42,774 nucleotides of DNA from an uncultured Aureispira sp. (GTDB lineage: Bacteria > Bacteroidota > Bacteroidia > Chitinophagales > Saprospiraceae): positions 1-42,774 of the forward strand of contig CALDEP010000024.1 in the NCBI GenBank assembly GCA_937942475.1. Reading direction: 5' to 3'. Of this stretch, positions 1-8,869 are shown piece by piece. The first letter of the stretch is position 1; each line of letters begins with the position of its first letter. Under the pieces are notes generated by a model. That model was not told where the DNA came from and did no database searches. It saw only the letters and a program-made list of their open reading frames with translations. Position numbers and translations under genes: made by a program.

Positions 1-58
1 CCTACTGTTATGAAAAAGAAAAAAAGTAGGCTGCGGCAAAAATTGTCAAAGAACCAAA
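1..58. other. Window edge: possible end of a repeat element and small hairpin
   Basis: Bases 38-57 (aaaattgtcaaagaacc-type) resemble the right terminal repeat of the element described at 39449-39676 and 40743-40910, which also ends in a(a)agaac(c). An inverted pair CCTACT / AGTAGG sits at 1-6 and 25-30. Too short to be sure, and the rest of any element lies outside the window. Confidence 0.2.
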
Positions 59-70
59 ATAATTATAGAA

Positions 71-2191
71 TTACAAAGGCTTTGCGAGACCAACCATTTC
101 CAATAAATGGCGACCATAATTGACTTTTTTGTACAACTCAGCATCTCTTTTGGCACGACGGCAAGCACTAACTTGATCTTGAAGGGGCTTTTCCAACTGT
201 TTTAAATCATACTCCAAGCGCTCCAATTCTTGCAAACTAATACGCTGTTCTTCAATGGTAATTTTAATTTTTTCCTCTTCCTCTTTGCCGACTAATTGGT
301 GATAACGCTCAATATCTGCCATTAAATCTTGATGACGTGCTTTGCAACGATAGATAATATCTTGCGTTTTTTCAAAATAATTGTGTTCCAATTCTGCCAA
401 CTCAATCTCTTGTTGTGCTAACAATTGCTCCAAAGCATACAAATCATTATCATAAGTCAATAGATACGATTCAGGAAGTATCCCAAGACGCTTTTTACGT
501 TTTAGTACAATGATTTTTTGTCGCAAGGTTTGCGCAGCCATCTTAGGAAGGCTTGTTTTTGCTTCTATTTGTTGCTTATAATAACTATACAGTTCCTCGT
601 AATGCGCTTTTTCTTCTTGTTTTAATTGATGTAACTTGTGTTTCTCTTTTTTTATCAAAATAGTGAAAGCCTGTACCTTTTCTTGTATCAGAAATCTACT
701 GTCCATGCAGTTTTGAATATGCTCCTTTGGATTTTCTGCTTGAATGTTTGTGATCTTTTCTAGATAGCCAGCAATGCTTTTTTCATACTTTTCTGCCGAT
801 TGGATCAAATCGTTAAAATACTGCATTTGTTTGTTGAGAATACTTTTGATGGTATCCTTTTTGTCTGCATATTTTCGACTTCTATAGCTTAGATAATTAA
901 AACCTAGATAGGCAGAAACACCTATTAATATAGCTAAAATCCAAGGCATCATAAGAGATAAAGAAGCTGAGACAACAACAATCAGTAGCAGAATAATGAA
1001 ATTAAAGAACCGCTGTAATTGGACTTTTTTAGGGTCTTGACTTTCGGTCAGCATGGTGGCTTCTTGCAGCTCTTTTTTTTCTATTGGCTTACTAATTTGA
1101 AGCTTTGGAGCAGGGCTGATAAATCTTGTTGTAGGAACGACAAAGAGTTCTTCTAAATTAAGATGATCAGGAATTTGATGTAAAGCAATAGGAGGTATTT
1201 TAATTTGATCTTCAGGCAAGGTTCGATCTAAATTATAGGTTCTTAACACACGAACCCATTCTTCTGCACTCGGACGAGCAAAAGGCTGATGATGCCCGTC
1301 TATAAAACAACGTTCAAACAACTGCTGAATGGCTACAGGCAGTTTTTGATACCGTTCGTGTCGTTCAGGAACCGCCAATAATTTATGGCGTAGAGTAGGG
1401 TTGTGTACAAACAAACCATGCTCTATTTTTTGATACAAGCCTGTGTATTGGTCATAAGGTGGCTTGGCAGAAGCAGCATAAGGATGAATGCCCAATAGTA
1501 ATTTATAAAAAATGACAGCCATACCAAAACGATCCCAAGGATCTTCTTGAGTCGGGTCTACTGTGTTGTCTTTTAGGTAATTATCTGGTGGCGTGTATTC
1601 GGGCGTAGCAACAGGCGCATCATAAAGCGTTTCCCCATTTTCAACGACTTCTACAGAATCTAAATCTACCAAAGCCACGTTTCCGTCAGGAGTGACCATG
1701 ATATTATCTGGTTTCATGTCAATCAGAATATAACGTTCTGTATTGTGAATGTATTGAATGCTAGAAGCAATTTTATAACAGAGGTCTAAGCGCCTTTTTA
1801 ATTTTAAGTCTACCTCAAAATCAAAATCATTCCAATCCAGGGCATGTTTTTTAGGAATATTGGGCAAGGATAGCAATTCCAGTTTTTCACCTGCAACCCA
1901 AGGCATCAAAAATCCAAGAAACTGATTGTCTTCGTCAAACAACAATTCCTGTGGCCAGACTAAAGTGATGGGGCTATTTGGTGCAAATTTTTTGGGTGGA
2001 TGCTCGTGTAGGTAGAGTATTTTCTGATGTCTAAGAGCTGTTCTACGCTTGGGATGGTATATTTTGGCAACTAAATGTTGATAATTACTAGGCGTTTCGA
2101 TGGCATACAAATTCCCTTCTCCTCCTCCTGCGAGCGGTGTTTCTTGGAGTTGAATAGGAGTAGAGCCATTATTTTGAATCCAAACTTTCAT
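71..2191 (-). CDS. Membrane-anchored protein-kinase-like protein with C-terminal coiled coil
   Basis: Serine/threonine-kinase-fold protein resembling the COG4248 group. Visible kinase elements: glycine loop GGGEGNLY (residues 22-29), VAK lysine at 43, catalytic loop DMKPDN (Asp158, Asn163) and DLD (176-178) in place of DFG. The HRD histidine/arginine are replaced (LID), so it is RD-lacking. The kinase domain ends near 330. After a linker come two adjacent hydrophobic segments (about 393-434), then a charged, glutamine/lysine/glutamate-rich coiled coil to about 690. The two membrane spans would place the kinase and coil on the same, cytoplasmic side. Relatives often sit beside PP2C phosphatase and von Willebrand-A genes; here the gene runs toward the window edge and any partner lies outside. 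The ATG at 2191 is the natural start. Kinase fold is confident, substrate unknown. Confidence 0.8.
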   Translation of the reverse strand: MKVWIQNNGSTPIQLQETPLAGGGEGNLYAIETPSNYQHLVAKIYHPKRRTALRHQKILYLHEHPPKKFAPNSPITLVWPQELLFDEDNQFLGFLMPWVAGEKLELLSLPNIPKKHALDWNDFDFEVDLKLKRRLDLCYKIASSIQYIHNTERYILIDMKPDNIMVTPDGNVALVDLDSVEVVENGETLYDAPVATPEYTPPDNYLKDNTVDPTQEDPWDRFGMAVIFYKLLLGIHPYAASAKPPYDQYTGLYQKIEHGLFVHNPTLRHKLLAVPERHERYQKLPVAIQQLFERCFIDGHHQPFARPSAEEWVRVLRTYNLDRTLPEDQIKIPPIALHQIPDHLNLEELFVVPTTRFISPAPKLQISKPIEKKELQEATMLTESQDPKKVQLQRFFNFIILLLIVVVSASLSLMMPWILAILIGVSAYLGFNYLSYRSRKYADKKDTIKSILNKQMQYFNDLIQSAEKYEKSIAGYLEKITNIQAENPKEHIQNCMDSRFLIQEKVQAFTILIKKEKHKLHQLKQEEKAHYEELYSYYKQQIEAKTSLPKMAAQTLRQKIIVLKRKKRLGILPESYLLTYDNDLYALEQLLAQQEIELAELEHNYFEKTQDIIYRCKARHQDLMADIERYHQLVGKEEEEKIKITIEEQRISLQELERLEYDLKQLEKPLQDQVSACRRAKRDAELYKKVNYGRHLLEMVGLAKPL

Positions 2192-2315
2192 GCGTAAAAC
2201 AGATTTTAATTGCTATTAATGGAACAGCTCTAAGTTAATGAATAAAGTTCTGAATTAATACGATTTAGGGCTTATCCAGCATCTAGTTTTATACAACACT
2301 TCGTGTTTGAATCAT

Positions 2316-2346
2316 ATTAGATTGATTATCAGTTAGATGCACTTTA
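2316..2346. repeat. Fragment of the nested inverted-repeat element
   Basis: The stretch ATTAGATTGATTATCAG followed by GATGCACTTT closely matches the left inner arm of the element at 16742-16772 (ATTAGTTTGATTATCAG followed by GATATACTTT). No matching right arm is seen nearby, so this looks like a decayed or partial copy. Confidence 0.4.
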
Positions 2347-2384
2347 TGTGTTCAAAATGCTAATGAGTTGGTGTTCATTGTTTT

Positions 2385-2555
2385 GTATTCAGATGTTTTT
2401 TTTTCGGATAAAGGGTGTCGGAGCGATGCTCCTTTTATCTTTTTTTTCTTTATTTTTTAATAATAGTGTCAGGGCGATGCCCTTTGTAAAAAATGGGGTA
2501 TATATTTCTAAGTAAAAACATATTATTAAAAATCGTTAATTCTAAACAGCTTCAA
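2385..2555. repeat. Dispersed hairpin module, copy 1
   Basis: About 170 bases aligning well with 21346-21545: both begin TATTCAGATGTTTTTTT, contain GGATAAAGGGTG or AGATAAAGGGTG, and end with CATATTATTAAAAATCGTTA. Inside are two perfect 5-bp hairpins with a GAT loop: GGAGC-GAT-GCTCC (2420-2432) and AGGGC-GAT-GCCCT (2471-2483). It lies about 175 bases upstream of the hydrolase start. The other copy precedes a universal stress gene in the same orientation. Confidence 0.7.
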
Positions 2556-2730
2556 TAAAAAAAGATCTTTAATCGAACTTTTTTAGAAAATATTGAGTTA
2601 TGGTTATATATTTAGACAAATATCTAAATGTTTTTTTTGACATTCTGAAATTACTCCAATACGATTGATAACCAAAGTATAGGAAACATAAAATTATCAA
2701 GAACAATAAACATTATTAATACCAAACCAA

Positions 2731-4131
2731 ATGAAATATCTAATAATAAGCAGCTTACTTTTATTAATGGGCACGAACCTTCAAGCTCAAAACGATTGGG
2801 CAGGAACCTGGGAAGGAAATTTGAAAGCAGGTCCTCAAGAACTTCGTGTTGTCTTTCATGTAAAAAAAGGCGACAACAATACTTGGACGGCACTCATGGA
2901 CAGTCCTGATCAAATGGCTTATGACTTAAAAATGGACGAAGTTATCATCAAAGATGACAAAGAAATTAGCATGGTTTTGAAGGCAGCAAACGCAAAATTT
3001 GTGGGAGAATTAAGCGAAGATAAACAAACGATTAAAGGAAATTGGATACAAGGGATGGAATTGCCTTTGGAACTAAAGCGCAGTGAAGGAGCTAGTGGTT
3101 TTGCTCGACCACAAGAGCCCAAGGCACCTTTTCCTTATACAATAGAAGAGGTGACTTACGAAAATAAAAAAGCCAAGATTAACTTGGCAGGAACCTTAAC
3201 GATACCAGAAGGAGCGGGGAAGCATCCTGTCGTCATTCTAATTTCAGGATCTGGACCTCAAGATCGAGATGAAAGTATTTTGAAGCACAAACCATTTTGG
3301 GTATTGGCGGATTATTGGACTAGAAATGGTTTTGCTGTCTTGCGATTTGACGATAGAGGCGTTGGAGCGTCTGAAGGTGATTTTGCAAGCGCAACTAGCG
3401 CAGATTTTGCAACAGATGTAGAAGCTGGTGTTAATTTTCTGAAGAAACATGATCGTATCAATGCAAAAAAAATAGGCTTGGCAGGGCACAGTGAAGGAGG
3501 AATGATTGCTCCTATTGTTGCTAGTAAAAATAAGAGCCTTGCTTTTATTGTTCTATTGGCAGGACCTGGTGTGCCTGGAAATGAACTGTTGTTGAAGCAA
3601 AGTTATGACATTATGAAACAGCAATATTTTGAAGCTTCGGAATTAGCGATGGCACAAAAAACGAGTGCAAAAATCTATGAGGCAATTATTAAAGATACAA
3701 AAGAGGAACTAGGGGTAGGAGATATTGTAAAATTGGTAAAAGCAGATGCCGAAGCATTGGACGAAGCAACAAGAAAATCTATTGGTTTAGATGAAGCAAC
3801 ACTTAGACAAAGCATTACTAGTTTGCAAACACCTTGGATGCGTTATTTTATTCGTTATCAACCTAAAGAATACCTCAAAAAAGTAAAATGCCCTGTTTTG
3901 GCAATCAATGGAGAAAAAGATTTGCAAGTTGCTGCTAAACCTAATTTGGAAGGCATTGAAGCGGCATTAAAATCAGCCAAAAACAAAAACGTAAAGATTG
4001 TTTCTTTACCTAATTTAAACCATTTGTTTCAAACCGCAGAAACGGGTGCGGTAGATGAATATATAAAGATTGAAGAAACCTTTTCACCAGAGGCGATGAA
4101 ATTGGTTTTAGATTGGATGAAAACACAATAA
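2731..4131 (+). CDS. Secreted alpha/beta hydrolase (serine hydrolase)
   Basis: 466 residues with a signal peptide (residues 1-19, ending LQAQ) and so periplasmic or exported. Residues 20-120 form a beta-rich N-domain (WAGTWEGNL...; alternating short strands) of a kind often fused to these hydrolases. The alpha/beta-hydrolase domain begins near 135. The oxyanion region is ISGSGPQDRDES, the nucleophile elbow is GHSEGG (Ser254), the likely acid is Asp397 in NGEKD and the likely base His431 in NLNH, a complete triad. The family includes peptidases and acyl esterases acting on small substrates; the substrate cannot be read here. It stands alone with its own downstream hairpin at 4151-4183. No clear promoter was found. 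Confidence 0.88.
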   Translation: MKYLIISSLLLLMGTNLQAQNDWAGTWEGNLKAGPQELRVVFHVKKGDNNTWTALMDSPDQMAYDLKMDEVIIKDDKEISMVLKAANAKFVGELSEDKQTIKGNWIQGMELPLELKRSEGASGFARPQEPKAPFPYTIEEVTYENKKAKINLAGTLTIPEGAGKHPVVILISGSGPQDRDESILKHKPFWVLADYWTRNGFAVLRFDDRGVGASEGDFASATSADFATDVEAGVNFLKKHDRINAKKIGLAGHSEGGMIAPIVASKNKSLAFIVLLAGPGVPGNELLLKQSYDIMKQQYFEASELAMAQKTSAKIYEAIIKDTKEELGVGDIVKLVKADAEALDEATRKSIGLDEATLRQSITSLQTPWMRYFIRYQPKEYLKKVKCPVLAINGEKDLQVAAKPNLEGIEAALKSAKNKNVKIVSLPNLNHLFQTAETGAVDEYIKIEETFSPEAMKLVLDWMKTQ

Positions 4132-4150
4132 GAGTAGGGATGAAAAAACA

Positions 4151-4183
4151 AAATGGCAAACACCTTAAACGTGTTTGCCATTT
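4151..4183. terminator. Bidirectional intrinsic terminator
   Basis: Perfect stem of 13 bp: AAATGGCAAACAC (4151-4163) pairs with GTGTTTGCCATTT (4171-4183) around a 7-base loop, flanked by A-rich and T-rich tracts on both sides. It lies between the convergent hydrolase (+) and lipoprotein (-) genes and can serve both. Confidence 0.85.
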
Positions 4184-4204
4184 TTGTTTAAAGACTAGTT
4201 AGCT

Positions 4205-5233
4205 TTAAGGATTCCAATCAAAATAAGTTGGAGCAGAACTATTTTGAGTTAAAAAATCAATAGTATAGGTATTGGCTGTTCCCGTTGGAGGAGGTATCCC
4301 TACAGGTAAGTCTTGTAAGTATTTTCTAATCTGGTAAGGGTTAACAGCAACGCTACCTCTACTTAATTCAAAATAGTAATTTTCCCCATTGCCTAAGGTT
4401 GTATTTTGATTACCAATAGAATTAGCACTCCCACTATAATTATAAGCCTCTAGATTGTAAGCATTGTAGTTATTCTCACTTCCATTATTAATAAGACCTA
4501 AGGTGGCGTTATCAAGAGCTTCATTGTATTTTATCATGTGATAATAAGGATACGACTGATTGCTGTAAGAAGAAGAAGTAGGCGAATAGAAACCGTCATC
4601 TGTAGAGATATGTTTGTCAAAATTAGTTGAACTAAGATTAACACCAACACCATGATAGTATTTGCGTAAAGAAGAAGTAGGTGTAAATGGACGTTGATAT
4701 CTATAGGTAAAGAAAATGTCTAAATTTTCATTAATATGTACGGCATCAACGGCTACAAACGTTACATCCGAAGGGAAAACGTAGTCAAATGGATTGCTAA
4801 CAATGTTTAAAGAATTACCATAAAAATAGATGGTGTTATTCGACAAAATAACCAAGGTTGGACTACCATTGTTGTCATGCCAAAACAAATCTACTACATT
4901 GGTATATTGGCTCAGACGAGTTATTTGTATTCCCGATGTATCAATAATAACAGGTGTTTTATTAACATCCAAATACGCAATTTGATCGTGCTCAGGACTA
5001 AGAGCAATGTGCGTTTTTAGACTACTTGAACTATTGGTTAATCTTTTTCTTTCGGATAATATTTCGTTAACCAAGTAAATGTCATTGCGATGAATGTAAG
5101 CCAAATCTTTTTTCAATTCGATGGGATCTGTAGCCGAATGCCCTGCAACCCCATAGATTGGTTCATATTTGGTACAACTGCTGATTCCTAAAAATAAAAA
5201 AATAGCAAAGCAGCTTATATATATATATTTCAT
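4205..5233 (-). CDS. Lipoprotein with TolB/WD40-like start, unknown function
   Basis: 342 residues. The N-terminus has a lipoprotein signal with lipobox ISSC (Cys near 20), so it should be lipid-anchored in the envelope. Residues 40-120 contain propeller-like phrases: DLAYIHRNDIYLVN, and HIALSPEHDQIAYLD, which resembles the LSPDGKKIAY signature of TolB-type beta-propeller repeats. The second half is rich in Asn, Ser and Tyr, with no motif I recognise. It is the last of three minus-strand envelope genes (M48 protease, barrel, lipoprotein), 96 bases after the barrel gene and just before the terminator at 4151-4183. The gene is real; the role is unknown. Confidence 0.75.
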   Translation of the reverse strand: MKYIYISCFAIFLFLGISSCTKYEPIYGVAGHSATDPIELKKDLAYIHRNDIYLVNEILSERKRLTNSSSSLKTHIALSPEHDQIAYLDVNKTPVIIDTSGIQITRLSQYTNVVDLFWHDNNGSPTLVILSNNTIYFYGNSLNIVSNPFDYVFPSDVTFVAVDAVHINENLDIFFTYRYQRPFTPTSSLRKYYHGVGVNLSSTNFDKHISTDDGFYSPTSSSYSNQSYPYYHMIKYNEALDNATLGLINNGSENNYNAYNLEAYNYSGSANSIGNQNTTLGNGENYYFELSRGSVAVNPYQIRKYLQDLPVGIPPPTGTANTYTIDFLTQNSSAPTYFDWNP

Positions 5234-5329
5234 AGTAAAATAATTTTAGTTAGCGTCAAAGAACCTGTTTGATGGGTAAGTAATCTTAGGTTCTAATGCT
5301 CAAAAAATAATCCAATTTATACTTATTCC

Positions 5330-6151
5330 TTAGAAAAGTAAGGCTCCAATACTAACGTGTACCCCTAAAAAGTAACGATCTTGAAGATTGCGGATTGTTT
5401 GTAATTGATAATTGGATAATTCAGGACTGTTGCCACCTACATTAAGAGGATTGGGTAATGGACCAAGAGGACCTGCAACAAAAATGTATTGTGGAAAAAT
5501 AGTCGTCTCTAAGCCTACACTAAAGGTAATGCGATCTGCAATGACCGTTCTATAGCCCCAAAGTGCGGTAAGCCCAAATAAGAAAGTAAAGGGATCCTCT
5601 GTTAATGGAGCAACTTGATCTGGATAAGGTCTGTTGTCTGCTCTATTATCGGCATATTCTACTCGTTGATCTCTCAAAACACCATTGACAAATATAAAAC
5701 GAAGCCCCAAATCCCAATAAAAACCAAGTGGCGCTAGGTTTGCATTTGCTTTCCCGTAGACGTTAATTCCTAGATTAATATCATGAGCGTGCAATTGATA
5801 AAATAAATGGTGATAGTCTTGACTAGATTGAAATAAGCTAGGGGTAACAGCAGAGGTATTTAAGCCCGAAACTTGATAATTGTAGGCAATTTTAAAGGTG
5901 TTTTTACGACTAAAAACATAGTGAACTGCCAACTTGTAACGATCTGTTAGGGTAAAATGTCCTGTATGTTCGTCAAAAGGAAAGGATCTTGGTCCCTTAT
6001 TTTGAGCGGTAGGAGAACCTAAGTTGAAGAAAAAAGAACCACCTAGCTCTATGAAAAAGCGCTTTCCTTGATAACCAGGAACTTGAGCTTGTGTTTGAGT
6101 ACTGTTAACCAAAAATAAGGTGATGGTTACAAAAAATAAAAGATGTTTCAT
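5330..6151 (-). CDS. Outer-membrane beta-barrel-like protein
   Basis: 273 residues from the ATG at 6151. A TTG three codons earlier (6160) is in frame but less likely. A signal peptide ends at TQAQ near residue 23. The mature part alternates aromatic strands and polar turns (RFFIELGGSFFFNLG, YKLAVHYVF, FKIAYNYQVSGL, FYWDLGLRFIF, FGLTALWGYR, ITFSVGLETTIF) and ends in a strand with a terminal aromatic (YFLGVHVSIGALLF). This is the pattern of small Bacteroidota outer-membrane barrels. It lies 71 bases downstream of the M48 protease and 96 bases upstream of a lipoprotein, all on one strand, which suggests an envelope unit. Ligand or transport role is unknown. Confidence 0.72.
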   Translation of the reverse strand: MKHLLFFVTITLFLVNSTQTQAQVPGYQGKRFFIELGGSFFFNLGSPTAQNKGPRSFPFDEHTGHFTLTDRYKLAVHYVFSRKNTFKIAYNYQVSGLNTSAVTPSLFQSSQDYHHLFYQLHAHDINLGINVYGKANANLAPLGFYWDLGLRFIFVNGVLRDQRVEYADNRADNRPYPDQVAPLTEDPFTFLFGLTALWGYRTVIADRITFSVGLETTIFPQYIFVAGPLGPLPNPLNVGGNSPELSNYQLQTIRNLQDRYFLGVHVSIGALLF

Positions 6152-6222
6152 GGTTTGCAATTATATGATGATGCTCGAAGCAATATTTTTTGGTTGAATT
6201 TTTTAAATGTAGTTCAATACAT

Positions 6223-8511
6223 TTAGCGATTCTTTTTTGGTCTTGACTTGATTTGGAATAAAGCATCAAACAAATGTGCATTTAATTGCGTTTTATTATC
6301 TTTCTTCTTGTAATAATCTTCTTTAATAACACTATATCGTCCAGTCGTTAGGTCAAAAACAACCGACCAGTAAAGCCAATGTGTTTTTCTGCGTTGAAGA
6401 GAAGCAACTCCAGTGAATAAGAGATATTTTACACCATACTTTTTGACAATAGCATCTATGTAGCTTTGGTTAAAACTCTTCATTAACAAACTTCCTCCAA
6501 AACGATTTTGTTGCGACATCCAATCAGACAAGACACGAAGTTCATTGAATGCTTCGGCATCTGCATCTGACAAATTACTATTACTTAATAGGGTAATATC
6601 TAATTTTGCAATTTTGGCATTTTTTACTAATAAGTCAGACAGCATTAATTGATTTTTCTCCGAAGTAAGGTGATCTACTTTTGTCTCTTTACCATCTATG
6701 ATTTTGACATAATACGGAGAATAAACCAAGATAGAATCAATGCCTAAAGCAACTGAATTACGTTTTCTACGCTTACGAATTTCCGCTCTACCAGCACTAC
6801 TATTATAGTATTCATTGCGGTTCGCACGTTCCTGTTTTTCAAGCTGTCCTTCAGAGAACAAATCTTTAAACTCCGCCTTATTCAAAATATCTCTAAAGGC
6901 ATATTTTGAATATTCTTCTTCCTCGATTTCCTCTTCTGTGATAACCTCTTGTTCTTTTTTCTGTCTCTTAATCTTGTCGTATTTAGACAATTTATTAGAA
7001 GTCTTAGTCTCTGGACTAGCAACATTATCAATACTATCTTGTTCTTCTTGTGCTAATTGAGCCGCTTTAATTTCAACAATACTTTGATCCGAAAATTCAG
7101 AACGTTTATCATAATGATAAGCCAATTCTAAAAATAAATCTTTTTTCATGTCATTCAACTCTGCATTGTCTGTATACTCAGCAGTCAAATCCCAAAGATA
7201 TCGAAGGGTGAAAACAGTTAATTCATTTGGTTTTAGCTGAGACAAAAAATAATAGACCTGTTGTGAAGGTCCTTCTATCTTTTTGTAAGCATTTTTACTC
7301 ATATAATCTGAGTCAAGCCCTTCATCACTATAAGAAACCGAATATGTTTTTACGCCTTTAAGTTCGTTTTGAAATTTAGTGAAGCCATAAAGTGACTTTG
7401 CAACGATGGTTTTCAAAAACAAGCTGTTTGGGTATTTTTGCAATAAAATATAACTCGCATAAATAGCATCTTGATATCTAAATGCGTGCAAATAATAATA
7501 AGCCGACTCGAAGCGAGCAATATCTCTGATGTTCAGAAAAACTTCTTCAGTATTTACCAAAAAAGATTGGCGACCTTTAGAGCTTTTCTTTGCTATCGTT
7601 GCTGCACAAGCATCCCTTCTTTTATCAATACTAGGATGGGTACTTTTAGACTCATCTTCTTCATATTCGCCATTAATTTCATTCAACTCTTCCTCCAATA
7701 AAAAATAATCTTTGGGAAAAGCCATGAATTCATTTTCAAAAAACGTTCTATTGAAAGGTAGTATATCAAAAGGCAAATAAGAGTATTGAAGAACATCAAA
7801 AACACCATCTAAATCATTTAAGCTATACTTACTACTTAGATATAGGTCTAAGCCTTTTTCATCAGCTTCTGATTCTAGTTCTTTTGAATAATAATTGGTT
7901 GCCACCATTTTGTCATCAAAGGACGTGTTTTTCATTAAATCAGAACGGCTAGAATAGCGATTGATTTTTTGAGCCTCCATATACATATCTAAAGCATGTT
8001 TATGGCTAACATGAGAAATTTCATGGGCTAAAATAAACGCTAATTGCGCCTCATTTTCTAGCTGTGCTAATAATCCCACATTAACAAAAATAATCCCTTG
8101 ATTGGTTGCAAACGCATTAACAGCAGAGGAGCGTACGGCATAGAATCGTACTTTTTTGCGCAATTCAGGATCATTTTTTAATAACTCGTCGGCTACTTGA
8201 TTAATGTATTCTGTGATAGGATCATTAAACAACACCTTGGCACTTTGTAATAAATCATCAACAACAAAATTACTTTCTAAATAAAATTGTTTTTGATCTT
8301 TTTGATCTGCTTTTTTAGCTTCTTGATTAACGTTTTCTAATTCCTTTTTATACTTTTCGGAAGATGGCGTTAGAAATTCTTGTGGGATGGTGCCTGTACT
8401 TTTTAGTAACTCGTAATTATTAAAATCTTGAGCAAATAAGCAGGACCCCAAGTAGAAACTTAGAATAATGGAGAGATTAAATTTTAGCATGAATGTTTTA
8501 GTTCTAGTCAT
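6223..8511 (-). CDS. Secreted M48-family zinc metalloprotease with long C-terminal extension
   Basis: 762 residues from the ATG at 8511 (an ATG at 8490 is the alternative). An in-frame TTG at 8541 cannot be the start because it lies inside the promoter -7 box. The signal region ends LGSCLFAQ, which could be cut as a lipoprotein (LGSC) or after FAQ. The M48 core covers about residues 95-310: HEISH zinc site at 163-167 and ESEAD carrying the third ligand. M48 proteins of the BepA/LoiP type degrade or quality-control outer-membrane proteins. The extension has helical repeats (about 330-480), a very acidic stretch (EEEIEEEEY) and a C-terminal alpha/beta domain (ILVYSPYYVKI to SVIKEDYY). It is first in the unit with a barrel protein and a lipoprotein, possible partners. 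Confidence 0.85.
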   Translation of the reverse strand: MTRTKTFMLKFNLSIILSFYLGSCLFAQDFNNYELLKSTGTIPQEFLTPSSEKYKKELENVNQEAKKADQKDQKQFYLESNFVVDDLLQSAKVLFNDPITEYINQVADELLKNDPELRKKVRFYAVRSSAVNAFATNQGIIFVNVGLLAQLENEAQLAFILAHEISHVSHKHALDMYMEAQKINRYSSRSDLMKNTSFDDKMVATNYYSKELESEADEKGLDLYLSSKYSLNDLDGVFDVLQYSYLPFDILPFNRTFFENEFMAFPKDYFLLEEELNEINGEYEEDESKSTHPSIDKRRDACAATIAKKSSKGRQSFLVNTEEVFLNIRDIARFESAYYYLHAFRYQDAIYASYILLQKYPNSLFLKTIVAKSLYGFTKFQNELKGVKTYSVSYSDEGLDSDYMSKNAYKKIEGPSQQVYYFLSQLKPNELTVFTLRYLWDLTAEYTDNAELNDMKKDLFLELAYHYDKRSEFSDQSIVEIKAAQLAQEEQDSIDNVASPETKTSNKLSKYDKIKRQKKEQEVITEEEIEEEEYSKYAFRDILNKAEFKDLFSEGQLEKQERANRNEYYNSSAGRAEIRKRRKRNSVALGIDSILVYSPYYVKIIDGKETKVDHLTSEKNQLMLSDLLVKNAKIAKLDITLLSNSNLSDADAEAFNELRVLSDWMSQQNRFGGSLLMKSFNQSYIDAIVKKYGVKYLLFTGVASLQRRKTHWLYWSVVFDLTTGRYSVIKEDYYKKKDNKTQLNAHLFDALFQIKSRPKKNR

Positions 8512-8538
8512 TTGAATTTTATATCTAAAATAAGTATC

Positions 8539-8570
8539 CAAAGATAGTATTTTGGAATATGAATAGCAAA
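8539..8570 (-). promoter_or_regulatory. Bacteroidota-type promoter of the M48 protease unit
   Basis: Read on the minus strand: TTTG (8570-8567), 20 bases, then TATCTTTG (8546-8539), matching the TTTG / TAnnTTTG consensus exactly. Transcription would begin near 8532, about 20 bases before the ATG at 8511. This also decides the start codon, since the upstream TTG overlaps the -7 box. Confidence 0.6.
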
Positions 8571-8869
8571 TGTTTATTATAGAGTATGAAGGTTGTTTTT
8601 GAATATAGCTAATTCTTATTTTATGAATTTAGCGTTGTTAAGAGCATCCAACAGAGTTTTTTTGTAAAACTTGAAGAATATTTTAATGTAAATGTTAGAT
8701 TTGTGCTCTATTTTATTTTTTTTCTATAAAAAGATTACCTCTTTAGTTCAAGATAATTTAGCTTTTTTTTTGTGAAGGTATTCTTATTATGACAGTGTTT
8801 TTAGTGATGGTCAAGCTATTTCTGAATCACTTAAGCCCCTATTTTTTACACCTTGCATAGCGTTCTATT
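8571..8869. other. Gene-free divergent region
   Basis: AT-rich spacer between the M48 promoter and the glycoside hydrolase gene. A lone TAGATTTG at 8696-8703 matches the -7 box on the plus strand, but its nearest TTG is 23 bases upstream, so a promoter here is weak. No RNA gene or repeat was seen. Confidence 0.5.

Larger units (their letters stand above)
2192..2730. other. Gene-free divergent region with repeat module
   Basis: This 539-base gap separates the kinase gene (-) and the hydrolase gene (+). It contains a fragment of the nested inverted repeat (2316-2346) and one copy of the GC-GAT-GC hairpin module (2385-2555). No convincing TAnnTTTG promoter or RNA gene was found. Short open frames here are antisense or low-complexity and are not called. 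Confidence 0.6.

Noticed and set aside
2651-2893. Minus-strand open frame over the start of the hydrolase gene
   Set aside because: Antisense shadow overlapping a well-supported signal peptide; composition does not resemble a protein family.
8539-8541. TTG at 8541 as the start of the M48 protease
   Set aside because: It lies within the -7 box of the promoter, so it would not be in the transcript.
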